Both the position numbers and the translations under genes were made by a program. Source: RGIG3178 sp963674495 (GTDB lineage: Bacteria > Bacillota > Clostridia > Christensenellales > QAND01). From it: 64,000 bases of DNA. Below, piece after piece: positions 1 through 9,400 of the stretch (position 1 is the first letter of the stretch; each line of letters opens with the position of its first letter). The DNA is taken from NCBI GenBank assembly GCA_963674495.2, contig CAXXLG010000001.1:620001-684000 (forward strand), given 5' to 3'. The notes beneath the pieces were generated by a model. The model worked only from the letters and a program-made list of their open reading frames with translations. It had not been told where the DNA came from and did not search any database.

Positions 1-677
1 AGATCAGCGGGGAAGCGCTGGCCGGCCCTAGCCGGTTTGGGCTGGATCAGACGGTTGTAGGAGAACTCAGCAATCAGGTGATACGCATCGCGTCCTTGGG
101 CTGCGAGGTGTGCATTGTTGTGGGTGGCGGCAATTTCTGGCGCGGGCGGCAGGGTACGGATATGGACCGAACCACCGCAGATTACATGGGTATGATGGCA
201 ACCGGCATCAACGCCTTAGCGCTTCAGGATGCGCTCGAACAAAAAGATGCGCAGGTGCGGGTACAATCCGCCATCGAAATGCGGCAGATCGCAGAGCCGT
301 ACATACGGCGCAGAGCCATCCGCCATCTCGAAAAAGGAAGAATCGTTATCTTTGCATGTGGGACAGGCAATCCGTATTTCTCCACAGATACCGCTGCGGC
401 GCTCAGAGCGGCTGAAATGAACGCGGATGTAATTCTATTGGCTAAAAATGTCGATGGAGTCTACGACAAAGATCCTAAGATACATGCAGATGCCAAGCGG
501 TACAGTAGCATCTCGTACAAAAAAGTCCTGTCTGATGGACTGATGGTTATGGATTCGCCAGCGACGGCGCTATGTATGGAAAACAACATCCCATTGGTGG
601 TGTTTGCATTGACGGAAAAGGATGGCATCATCCACGCTGTACAGGGAGATGCCCTGGGCACTTTCATTCATGCATAA
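1..677 (+). CDS. pyrH: UMP kinase, 5' end cut by window edge
   Basis: Uridylate kinase phosphorylates UMP to UDP in cytosolic pyrimidine synthesis. The open frame runs from base 3 with no start codon in the window, so the first dozen or so residues are missing. The visible part (224 residues) opens with the phosphate-binding ISGEALAG motif. It continues with VVGGGNFWRG, the DYMGMMAT stretch, GTGNPYFSTD and the LLAKNVDGVYDKDP loop, all typical of bacterial hexameric PyrH of the amino-acid kinase fold. It is followed by frr, the order found in most bacteria. Identity is secure; only the N-terminus is unseen. Confidence 0.96.
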   Translation, partial: ISGEALAGPSRFGLDQTVVGELSNQVIRIASLGCEVCIVVGGGNFWRGRQGTDMDRTTADYMGMMATGINALALQDALEQKDAQVRVQSAIEMRQIAEPYIRRRAIRHLEKGRIVIFACGTGNPYFSTDTAAALRAAEMNADVILLAKNVDGVYDKDPKIHADAKRYSSISYKKVLSDGLMVMDSPATALCMENNIPLVVFALTEKDGIIHAVQGDALGTFIHA

Positions 678-753
678 ACCACGATGCCAACCGGTTCTTG
701 CGTCGGCTAAGAAAATTTTGTAAAATGTAGTTGACCATAAGGAGGGATCGAAG

Positions 754-1323
754 ATGACAACCGATATGCAAATGGACCCTATGAATCAATTGCTTGAAAA
801 GATGACCAAAACCATTTCGGTACTCAAACGGGATTTTGCATCATTGCGCGCCGGTCGTGCCAATCCGCATATTTTGGATCGCATCATGGTGGACTATTAT
901 GGAACGCCCACACCGATTGCACAGATAGGGAACATTTCATCCCCCGAACCGCGTCTGCTCGTCATTTCCCTGTGGGATACGGGCATGATACAACAGGTGG
1001 AAAAGGCGATACAATCCGGCAACATTGGCATCAACCCGAGCAACGACGGCAAGCTTATCCGTCTTGTGTTTCCGGAACTGACCGAGGAAAGGCGCAAAGA
1101 GTTGAGCAAGGTTGCGCATAGGATGGCCGAGGACAGCAAGGTTGCAATACGCGCCGTCCGGCGTGAAGCCATCGACGAACTACACAAGCAAAAGAAGGCC
1201 AATCTTTTAACAGAAGATGATCTGAAGCAAGAAGAAAAAGAAGTCCAAAAGGCCACGGATGATTTCATCAAGGAAATTGATACCGTGCTGGATGAAAAGG
1301 CAAAGGAGATTCTCTCCATTTGA
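754..1323 (+). CDS. frr: Ribosome recycling factor
   Basis: RRF splits post-termination ribosomes together with EF-G. The 189-residue product has the usual length (about 185). It carries LRAGRANPHILDRIMVDYYG near the N-terminus and the VAIRAVRREAIDEL helix region in the three-helix bundle. The ATG has a good ribosome binding site (aggaggg about 8 nt upstream). It lies 76 bp after pyrH, and its stop overlaps the TTG of the next small gene, suggesting translational coupling. Confidence 0.97.
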   Translation: MTTDMQMDPMNQLLEKMTKTISVLKRDFASLRAGRANPHILDRIMVDYYGTPTPIAQIGNISSPEPRLLVISLWDTGMIQQVEKAIQSGNIGINPSNDGKLIRLVFPELTEERRKELSKVAHRMAEDSKVAIRAVRREAIDELHKQKKANLLTEDDLKQEEKEVQKATDDFIKEIDTVLDEKAKEILSI

Positions 1324-1520
1324 CGAAACAATGGTTGGGCCTTCCCTGGCAACAGGTGCGGTACGAGCTTGACAAAGGAAAGATGCCGTATACGCTCCAT
1401 AGTACTTGCGCACCGAATCGGGATCCCTTTGGCGATGATGTACGCGTCGTGCAGGTTGTGGATAGAGGCACAGAGATATACGTAACGGTTTGCGCATTTA
1501 TGACCCGTGTAATTGTATAG
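1320..1520 (+). CDS. Small uncharacterised protein between frr and uppS
   Basis: This 66-residue frame starts with TTG overlapping the frr stop codon and reads in the same direction. It has no recognised domain. Visible features are a Trp-rich start (QWLGLPWQQV), a central stretch with a Cys-Ala-Pro-Asn-Arg-Asp-Pro-Phe-Gly turn, and a C-terminal beta-like segment (VRVVQVVDRGTEIYVTV). From memory, similarly sized proteins with a Pro/Asn-Pro-Phe-Gly core sit between frr and uppS in other Clostridia, which supports a real gene. Function unknown. There is no separate RBS beyond the coupled position, so the exact start is tentative. Confidence 0.6.
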   Translation: MTKQWLGLPWQQVRYELDKGKMPYTLHSTCAPNRDPFGDDVRVVQVVDRGTEIYVTVCAFMTRVIV

Positions 1521-1530
1521 AGAACGATCA

Positions 1531-1558
1531 TGTTTCCCAAAGTATACTTTGGGAAACA
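1531..1558. promoter_or_regulatory. 28-bp perfect palindrome upstream of uppS
   Basis: Each 14-base arm reads TGTTTCCCAAAGTA and is exactly reverse-complementary to the other with no loop. It lies in the 61-bp gap between the small gene and uppS, 23 bp before the uppS start. No T-run follows on either strand, so it is not a standard terminator. An operator for a dimeric protein or an RNA processing hairpin are the obvious options. Confidence 0.6.
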
Positions 1559-1581
1559 GTTGTTGATGGGAGCTGCAAAAT

Positions 1582-2346
1582 ATGGGAAAACCACGCGGGC
1601 CGATACCGCCGGAGTTTGCTTTGCTGGACAATAATAAGTTGCCTTGTCATGTAGCAATCATCATGGACGGCAACGGACGTTGGGCCAACGATCAGGGCAA
1701 GGTGCGCGTTGCCGGACACCGGGCGGGCATGGAACGGTTGGTACATGTCGTCAAGACAAGTTCGGATATAGGGCTTGAGGTTTTGACGCTGTATGCCTTT
1801 TCAACAGAGAACTGGAAAAGGCCACGGCCAGAAATACAAGCGCTGTTTTCTCTTTTGGTGGAATTCATCCGCAGGGAAATCCACAATCTGAACAAAAATA
1901 ATGTTTGCCTGCGCATTTTGGGTGATTGGAACACCCTCCCCAAAAACGTGGTTTCGGAAGTGGATAGAGGTTGTAAACTGACAGAGGATAACACCGGACT
2001 GGTGCTGTGCATTGCACTGAATTACGGCGGACGTGCTGAAATACTGCGCGCAACGAGGCAACTGTCACAACGAGCCGTGAACGGTGATTTAAAGATTGAA
2101 GACATCGACGAAAACATATTCGCCGATGCGCTGTACACAGGTGGATTGCCCGATCCGGATATCGTTATTCGAACGGGCGGTGAACAAAGGCTGTCCAATT
2201 TTCTGTTGTTTCAAAGCGCTTACGCGGAATTGCGTACGGTAAAGGAATACTGGCCGGATTTTACGGACGAATTGTATGCAAAATGTATACTATCCTTCGA
2301 AACAAGCGAGCGGCGTTTTGGAGATATCGGGGGTACACTATGCTGA
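1582..2346 (+). CDS. uppS: Undecaprenyl diphosphate synthase (cis-prenyltransferase)
   Basis: UppS condenses isopentenyl diphosphate onto farnesyl diphosphate to make the C55 carrier lipid for peptidoglycan synthesis. The 254-residue protein shows the HVAIIMDGNGRWA motif (residues 23-35, with the metal-binding Asp), GHRAGM, LTLYAFSTENWKRP and the late RTGGEQRLSNFLL and YWPDF motifs of the cis-prenyltransferase family. The ATG follows a GGGAG site. The last codons overlap the cdsA start (ATGCTGA), so the two are translationally coupled. IPP is supplied by the MEP genes dxr and ispG just downstream. Confidence 0.97.
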   Translation: MGKPRGPIPPEFALLDNNKLPCHVAIIMDGNGRWANDQGKVRVAGHRAGMERLVHVVKTSSDIGLEVLTLYAFSTENWKRPRPEIQALFSLLVEFIRREIHNLNKNNVCLRILGDWNTLPKNVVSEVDRGCKLTEDNTGLVLCIALNYGGRAEILRATRQLSQRAVNGDLKIEDIDENIFADALYTGGLPDPDIVIRTGGEQRLSNFLLFQSAYAELRTVKEYWPDFTDELYAKCILSFETSERRFGDIGGTLC

Positions 2347-3149
2347 CAAGGATTATTATAGGTATTCTGCTCAGTGCAGCGGCACTTGTATTGTTGTATG
2401 TGGGAGGATTTGCGCTCAAGGCCGCCTTGTATCTTTGCATCGTATTGTGCCTATTCGAAGTGTATTCGGCGCTCAAGCGCCAGAGCATACGAATTTCACC
2501 CAGTGCGGGGATATTCTTTGTATTGATGTTACCGTTGGCCATTCAGTTCTACGCGCTCAAAGGAATACTGTCTCTGTTCATGGTAACGGGAATGCTCATT
2601 TTAGCTTTTCAGGTTTTTAGGGCGGATCTTACCACAGTCAACACGGCGTTTACTTTTTTTACACTGTTCTATCCCGGTATGATGCTGTCAATGTTGCCGT
2701 TGATGCTGACCTTTCCCAACAACGGCGGCCGATGGGCCATACTCTTCACCATTCTGATTGCATCGGCGTCGGATTCGTTCGCGCTGTATACCGGCCTGTT
2801 GATCGGCAAACATAAGTTAAGCCCCTCCATCAGCCCAAAAAAAACGGTGGAAGGTGCCATCGGTGGGTTGCTCGGTGGCGCATTGATTGGCCTCGCAATC
2901 GGACTGTATATGAAGTCATATATCTATGCCGATACCTACATCTGGCAAATTGTGCTGTTGGGCCTTGTGGGAAGCGTGGCTGGACAAATCGGTGATTTGA
3001 CGGCATCCATCATCAAGCGGAGCACAGGCATCAAGGATTTTGGCAAGATATTCCCCGGCCATGGCGGTGTGATGGACAGGGCGGACAGCATCCTGTTTGT
3101 GGCTCCCATCGTATACTGTTATTTTTCTCTGATTGTGTTTGCATCATAG
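2340..3149 (+). CDS. cdsA: Phosphatidate cytidylyltransferase (CDP-diglyceride synthase)
   Basis: An integral membrane enzyme making CDP-diacylglycerol from phosphatidic acid and CTP, the precursor used by PgsA (encoded at 45 kb). The 269-residue protein is almost entirely hydrophobic, with about eight transmembrane segments. Near the C-terminus it carries the family signature around KRSTGIKDFGKIFPGHGG followed by MDRADS. I chose the ATG at 2340, overlapping the uppS stop, because the frame upstream of it is hydrophilic and lies inside uppS. Confidence 0.95.
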   Translation: MLTRIIIGILLSAAALVLLYVGGFALKAALYLCIVLCLFEVYSALKRQSIRISPSAGIFFVLMLPLAIQFYALKGILSLFMVTGMLILAFQVFRADLTTVNTAFTFFTLFYPGMMLSMLPLMLTFPNNGGRWAILFTILIASASDSFALYTGLLIGKHKLSPSISPKKTVEGAIGGLLGGALIGLAIGLYMKSYIYADTYIWQIVLLGLVGSVAGQIGDLTASIIKRSTGIKDFGKIFPGHGGVMDRADSILFVAPIVYCYFSLIVFAS

Positions 3150-3164
3150 AACAGGAGGTTTGCG

Positions 3165-4304
3165 TTGCGGCATATTGCGGTACTAGGCTCGACCGGTTCG
3201 GTAGGCAGACAGGCACTGGACGTGATCGCGCACCACAACGATGAGTTTGCCATAACGGCGTTGACCGGACATGCAAACGTAGAACTTTTGGCGCAGCAGG
3301 CTAAACGGTTTGCTCCGAAGGTGGTGGGCGTGTCCGATGAATCGTGTTATAAACAAGCAAAAGCACTGATGCCTGGTTTTACGATCATCGCGGGCAACGA
3401 TGCCCATACGCTGGCACTTGAGGCACAACATACAGACACCAGTTTGATCGCTGTTGTTGGATTTGCGGGTTTGATTCCGCTTGCCAAAAGCATTGAGCAT
3501 GGCCTGCATACATGCGTTGCGAACAAGGAGAGCATCGTGTGCGGTGCAGGTGCCATCAATGCGTTGCTCAAGGAAAATAATATGCGTATCTATCCTGTGG
3601 ACAGTGAACACAGCGCCATATTTCAGTGCCTTGACGGGCATAGAACAGCTACGCTCCGGCGTATCCTGTTAACATGCTCCGGCGGTGCTTTTCGGGATTG
3701 GACAATGGAACAGATCGCGGCTGCTACCGCACAACAGGCGCTCAAGCATCCAACATGGGATATGGGCAACAAGATTACCATCGACAGCGCGACGCTGGCT
3801 AACAAGGGCTTGGAGGTTTTGGAAGCGCGCTGGCTGTTCGATGTGCCCCTAGAACACATTGATGTTGTCATCCATCCGCAGAGCATCGTGCACAGCATGG
3901 TGGAATGGATGGACGGGTCGGTGATGGCACAGCTCGGCGTACCGGATATGCGCCTGCCCATCCAATACGCCTTGGGATACCCAAAGCGTTTGCCCATGAC
4001 GATTGAACCGTTGGATGTGCATGCGATGGGGCCATTGACCTTCTGTGAACCGGATGGAGATCGTTTCCCCTGCCTTGGCTTGGCGTACGAAGCGGGACGA
4101 AGAGGAAAGGCCGCGCCCATCGCGTTTAATGCGGCAAACGATATGGCGGTAGCCGCCTATGTGCGCGGTGACATCGGGTTTTATGACATACCAAGCTGGA
4201 TCGAGGAGGCAATTGATGCTTTTGGGGACGTTAACCAGCCGTCGTTGACGGAGATACCATCCATCGATTGCGCGGTAAGGGAATACTTTTTGAAACGCAA
4301 ATGA
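3165..4304 (+). CDS. dxr: 1-deoxy-D-xylulose-5-phosphate reductoisomerase
   Basis: Second step of the MEP isoprenoid pathway: NADPH-dependent conversion of DXP to MEP. The 379-residue protein has the GSTGSVGRQAL dinucleotide site at residues 7-17, the metal and substrate motif VDSEHSAIFQCL, SGGAFRDW (usually SGG-Pro-Phe) and the HPQSIVHSMVEW loop. It starts with TTG behind a good AGGAGG site. It sits between cdsA and rseP, the normal clostridial arrangement, and supplies precursor for uppS upstream. Confidence 0.97.
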   Translation: MRHIAVLGSTGSVGRQALDVIAHHNDEFAITALTGHANVELLAQQAKRFAPKVVGVSDESCYKQAKALMPGFTIIAGNDAHTLALEAQHTDTSLIAVVGFAGLIPLAKSIEHGLHTCVANKESIVCGAGAINALLKENNMRIYPVDSEHSAIFQCLDGHRTATLRRILLTCSGGAFRDWTMEQIAAATAQQALKHPTWDMGNKITIDSATLANKGLEVLEARWLFDVPLEHIDVVIHPQSIVHSMVEWMDGSVMAQLGVPDMRLPIQYALGYPKRLPMTIEPLDVHAMGPLTFCEPDGDRFPCLGLAYEAGRRGKAAPIAFNAANDMAVAAYVRGDIGFYDIPSWIEEAIDAFGDVNQPSLTEIPSIDCAVREYFLKRK

Positions 4305-4346
4305 CTCCGTATATGCATGCCATGCATGCAACAGAAAGGAACTGCA

Positions 4347-5348
4347 TTGTATATACTCGTTGCCATTGTCGTTTTGGGATTTTTGATATTAATCCATGAA
4401 CTGGGGCACTATTTTGTTGGACGATGGGCCGGTATCCGTGTGCTGTCCTTCTCCATAGGTTTCGGACCAAAACTGGTTTCGTGGAAGCGTGGTGAGACGG
4501 AGTATGCCATACGGCTGGTTCCGTTGGGTGGCTATTGCAAATTTCTGGGAGAAGACGAGGAAGAACAAAGCCTGGGCAGCATGCAATCCGTACCGCCGTG
4601 GAAACGGTTCGCCATGCTCATGGCAGGTCCACTTTCAAACCTGCTGCTGGCCGTTGTCGGTATGACGGCGTTTATGATGATGAATGGGAACTATGTGCCC
4701 GTGATCTCCGATATCCACGAGTACTCACAGGCGGACGAAAGTGGCCTTGAGATCGGCGATGTTATCCGTGAGGTCAATGGCAAGAACGTGCTCGCATTTT
4801 TCGAGGTGGCCGACAAGTTATCCGTCGGCGGGGACCCGACGGAGTTGACCGTCAGCCGCGATGGGCAGACGGTTACACTGACCATACCGCGCGTGGAGTT
4901 GGACGGGGTTCCGCTTTTGGGCATAACCACGACGGCACAGAAAGAATCGCTGTCAATCTTCAAATCCGCCAATGTGGGTACGCAATGGCTATTTCATATG
5001 ACAAAAACGCTGTTTTCTACGCTGGGCAATCTTTTGACGGGAAAAACGACGGAAGGCGCTCTGCTTGGCCCAGTGGGCACCATCGACCTGATTGCACAGG
5101 AAGTGCAGACCGGTTGGCGAAACGCCATCCTTCTGATCGCAATGCTCAGCCTCAACCTTGGCATATTCAACCTGTTGCCCATACCTGCCCTTGACGGTGG
5201 ACGTCTGGTATTTCTAATATATGAGATGATACGCAAAAAACCCTTCCCACCCGAAAAGGAAGGGATGATACATCTAGTCGGTATTGTGCTGCTGTTTGCG
5301 CTGATGATTGTATTGACGTTTAAGGACATCGGGGCATTATTCAAGTAA
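4347..5348 (+). CDS. rseP: RseP/RasP-type site-2 intramembrane zinc metalloprotease
   Basis: A membrane-embedded protease that cleaves anti-sigma factors and remnant signal peptides. With the TTG start chosen here (AAAGGA six bases upstream) the protein has 333 residues. An in-frame ATG at 4317 would add ten unlikely hydrophilic residues. It shows HELGH in the first membrane helix (residues 17-21), a single PDZ domain at about 125-195, and the NLLPIPALDGG metal-ligand motif near residue 275-285, followed by C-terminal membrane helices. It lies between dxr and ispG. Confidence 0.94.
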   Translation: MYILVAIVVLGFLILIHELGHYFVGRWAGIRVLSFSIGFGPKLVSWKRGETEYAIRLVPLGGYCKFLGEDEEEQSLGSMQSVPPWKRFAMLMAGPLSNLLLAVVGMTAFMMMNGNYVPVISDIHEYSQADESGLEIGDVIREVNGKNVLAFFEVADKLSVGGDPTELTVSRDGQTVTLTIPRVELDGVPLLGITTTAQKESLSIFKSANVGTQWLFHMTKTLFSTLGNLLTGKTTEGALLGPVGTIDLIAQEVQTGWRNAILLIAMLSLNLGIFNLLPIPALDGGRLVFLIYEMIRKKPFPPEKEGMIHLVGIVLLFALMIVLTFKDIGALFK

Positions 5349-5360
5349 AGGGGTTTTTGC

Positions 5361-6440
5361 ATGAGACGAAAGAGCAAACCTGTTAAAGTTGGCAGTGTAA
5401 ATGTGGGCGGCGACGCGCCGGTTTCCATTCAAAGCATGACAAATACCGATACGCGCGACGTTGAAGCCACAACGGGCCAGATCCGCGCTCTTGTTACAGC
5501 GGGTTGTCAGATCGTACGGGTAAGCGTATACGATAAGCAGTGCGCCCATGGCTTGAGACGGATCAAACAAATGGTGGACGTGCCATTGGTGGCAGATATC
5601 CATTTCGATTACCATCTGGCGCTTTTAAGCCTTGAAGCGGGCGTGGACAAACTTCGGATCAACCCAGGAAACATTGGCAGCATGCAGCGGACCCGAGAGG
5701 TTGCAAAGGCGGCCAAATACAGGGATGTGCCCATCCGCATTGGCGTTAACGGCGGATCTTTGGAAAAGGATCTTTTACAAAAGCATGGCGGATCCACAGC
5801 AGAAGCTATGGTGGAAAGTGCACTTGGGCATGTACACATACTTGAATCCTGTAATTTCGATGACATCATCATATCCGTAAAACACAGTTCTGTGATAAGA
5901 ACGGTACAAGCCTACCGCTTGCTGTCTGAAAAAGTTGATTATCCGTTGCATCTTGGTGTAACCGAAACAGGCACGGCTCGCTTGGGTGTAGTCAAAAGCG
6001 CGGTAGGCATCGGGTCACTTTTGCTCGATGGAATCGGCGATACGCTGCGCGTATCACTATCCGGCGATCCGGTACGGGAAGTCGTAGCCGGTTATGATAT
6101 TTTGCGTGCCTGCGGTTTGTACGAATGTGGTGTAGAGATCATTGCTTGCCCGACATGCGGCCGGTGCGGTACTGATGTTGAAGGCATTGCGCTTGCGCTG
6201 GAGACGCGGGTGAAACACATCAGAGCGCCGCTAAAAGCGGCGGTTATGGGCTGTGTGGTCAACGGCCCCGGTGAAGCAAAGGAAGCGGATGTGGGTATAG
6301 CGGGTACGGGCAAAGATGTAATTCTGTTTAAAAAAGGACAGATGGTTGAACGCATCGGCCAAGGAGAAGCATTGGATCGTCTGGTACATGAACTCGAACA
6401 GATGGCCAGCCTTACTTATGATAATACGGGGGTTGAATGA
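5361..6440 (+). CDS. ispG: (E)-4-hydroxy-3-methylbut-2-enyl-diphosphate synthase
   Basis: A 4Fe-4S enzyme converting MEcPP to HMBPP, the step before IspH (encoded at 54-56 kb). The 359-residue protein has an N-terminal TIM barrel (SIQSMTNTDTRDV, VADIHFDYH, RINPGN). Its C-terminal cluster domain has CPTCGRCGTDVE and GCVVNGPGEAKEADVG, which hold the three Cys ligands. The length matches the short bacterial type. The RBS is weak, but the ATG starts at the conserved N-terminus. Confidence 0.97.
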   Translation: MRRKSKPVKVGSVNVGGDAPVSIQSMTNTDTRDVEATTGQIRALVTAGCQIVRVSVYDKQCAHGLRRIKQMVDVPLVADIHFDYHLALLSLEAGVDKLRINPGNIGSMQRTREVAKAAKYRDVPIRIGVNGGSLEKDLLQKHGGSTAEAMVESALGHVHILESCNFDDIIISVKHSSVIRTVQAYRLLSEKVDYPLHLGVTETGTARLGVVKSAVGIGSLLLDGIGDTLRVSLSGDPVREVVAGYDILRACGLYECGVEIIACPTCGRCGTDVEGIALALETRVKHIRAPLKAAVMGCVVNGPGEAKEADVGIAGTGKDVILFKKGQMVERIGQGEALDRLVHELEQMASLTYDNTGVE

Positions 6441-9400
6441 ATCGTTGAACAATGATTGCCCTGCTCTAATTGACCGGGTTGTATTGCACGCGCCCACAAA
6501 CACCTTGCGCGTTTATGCGCATACTAAACAACCGCTTAACTATGCCTCGTATAGTGCTGCTTTGCGCGCATTATACGATTCAGCAACGGCGCTTGGTGAT
6601 ATACCCAAAGAGATTATGCTTCAAAATGAATTGCAAAGCGCTGAAGAAATTGCCCGCTTTTGTATGGATGCGCTGCACGATCGCCTAGCTGGTCTTGTTG
6701 ACGAACAAAGCATCATGGTCCTACCGGAATCCGGCATCGTGAGTGCTGACTTGCTGTGTCAAAGAGCGAACATGGCAAGCGACGATTTAGCGGCATTGGA
6801 CGGGTTTATATCTTATTTCTCCGTTTGTTTTCACAGCATGACTATACGATTTAACGCTCCCAAGGATGTGGCGGTAAAGTCGGACAGCGAACAAAACCGC
6901 GTATACAGAACTGTCAATGCTTCGAAAAAGAGAAGGACTAAGCAAAAAACAAAGTTGCTGCCCGGCATCAAACGTAAAGCCATTTTGGGTGCGGAATTCT
7001 CCGCTCGTAAACTCGATGCCATCGCGGATCTTTCACTGGAAAGTGGTACTGTTGCGGTCATGGGCCGGTCTCTTGGGTGCCAATCACAGGCAACTCGTCA
7101 GAAGGATGCTTTTGTGATGAGATTGTATCTGAGCGATAATCAGGAAGCAATCCTCGTAAAATGGATGGCATCGCCCGGGGAAGAAAAAAAAGCCATGCGA
7201 TATCTTAAGCGCGGCGCGCAGGTTGCAGTCAAAGGGCAGATACGCTTTGATACACGCTATTCGAAAGAAAACATCATATGGGCGGAGCAGATCACATGGT
7301 ATGATGTACCCAAAAGAGTGGATAATGCGGAGAAAAAACGTGTCGAGTTGCATGCGCATACCAAGATGAGCATGGATGGGTTGGCGGACACAGTACAATT
7401 GATTGACGCGGCCGCCCGGTTTGGGCATCCCGCCATTGCCATAACAGATCATGGCGTTGTGCAGGCGTTTCCCGATGCCTATATGGCTGCCCAAAAAGCC
7501 AAAAAGAACGGAAACGATATCAAGTTGATCTATGGTGTTGAAGCGTACTTGGCCAATGATTTTGCATATGAAGGTCCGGATGCAAAAACGGACGAGTTCG
7601 TCGTTGTGGATGTCGAAACGACCGGTTTGAGCCCAATGCATGACGAGTTGATTGAGATCGGCGCGGTGCGCGTTCAAAACGGCGAGATCACGGATTCGTT
7701 TGAAACGTTTGTCAAACCGAAGCATCCCATCCCTTCGGAAATCGTCAAGCTGACCGGCATTGATGCCACCATGGTACGCGATGCGCCATTGGCTGAAGAC
7801 GCGCTTCGTGCGCTTAACGAATTTATCGGAAAAGCGCCGATATGTGCGCACAACGCACGATTTGACATTTCCTTTTTACGCAACAATGGACACAAATATG
7901 GATTGGAATTTGAAAACGGCGTGCTGGACAGTCTGACTTTATCACGCATGCTTTTGCCACAGATTTCACGGCACAACTTGGCGGCACTGGCCAAGCATTT
8001 TGACGTATCGCTACAAAAACATCATAGAGCATTCGAGGATGCACAGGCGACGGCGCACATCGTTCTCGCTTTACTAAATATGACAAAAGCCGAACGAATG
8101 CAACAGCTCAACGGTATCGGGAAAACAAAGGCATTGCCCAATTATCACGTCATTGTGCTGGTAAGGAACAAACAGGGATTGAACGCGTTGTACCGGTTGG
8201 TGAGCGCATCCCACCTTGAGCATTATTACCGACGCCCTGTCATACCCAAAAGCCTGCTCACAAAAAACCGGGAACATTTGTTGATCGGATCTGCCTGCGA
8301 GCAGGGAGAGGTGTTTCGAGCCGTGTTGTCGGGCGAAGACGAACTTTATCTGAAGTCGTTGGCGGAATTTTATGATTATTTGGAAATCCAACCCATAGAA
8401 AACAACCGCTTTTTGATTTCCGATCAACGCGATGGCAAATATATCGAAAACGACGAGGATCTGTGGCGACTCAACGAACGTGTCTTGACTCTGGGCAAAC
8501 AGGTGGGTAAGAGTGTCGTCGCAACGGGAGATTTACATTTTATCGATCCCGAGGACGAGTGCTACCGGCGTATACTGATGGCGGGACAGGGGTTTGAAAG
8601 CATGGATGCTCAACCTCCCTTGTTTTTTCATACAACGGATGAAATGCTCGCGGCCTTTTCACGTCTGGGTGAAGACGTTGCGCATCAGATCGTGGTGGAA
8701 GCGCCCATTCGCATTGCAAATATGATTGAGGATACTTTCGCGCCGTTCCCTGCTGGTACATGCTTGCCCCACGAAGAGGGCGGTGGAGATTTAGTGATGG
8801 ATATTGCCAAACGCGGCACCATGGATTTGTACGGCGATCCCTTACCGCCCCAGATCGCCCGCCGTCTTGACAAGGAATTGAGCAGTATCATCAAGCATGG
8901 TTTTGAGGTGCTGTACCTATCGGCGCACCGCCTTGTGAAAAAGAGCATGGGGGACGGCTATTCCGTGGGATCGCGAGGTAGCGTAGGCAGTTCACTGGTG
9001 GCGCTTGTGATGGGTATTTCGGAGATCAATCCATTGCCTCCGCACTACCGGTGCCCACATTGCCACCATGTGGATTTTGATGTGGTGGATACTGGCGCAA
9101 AATGCGGACCGGACCTTCCTCATCGAGATTGCCCGGTATGCGGCACACAACTGATCAGGGACGGCTTTGACATACCGTTTGAAGTATTCTTGGGTTTTGA
9201 CGGGGACAAGGTGCCTGACATCGATTTGAATTTTTCGGGCGAATACCAGGAGCGGGCATTTGCTTACGTTGAGGAAATGTTCGGTTCGCAAAACGTATTT
9301 CGTGCGGGTACTGTGGTGGGCATCAAAGAAAAATCCGCCTATGGCTATGTACTTAAATATCTTGAGGAAAAGCAGCAGAGCGCGTCACGTGCACAGATCG

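Noticed and set aside
897..1631. 244-codon minus-strand frame opposite frr
   Set aside because: It lies antisense to frr and the small gene, has no ribosome binding site and no recognisable motif.
7084..7851. 255-codon minus-strand frame inside polC
   Set aside because: Shadow of the polC exonuclease region, whose domains are unambiguous on the plus strand.
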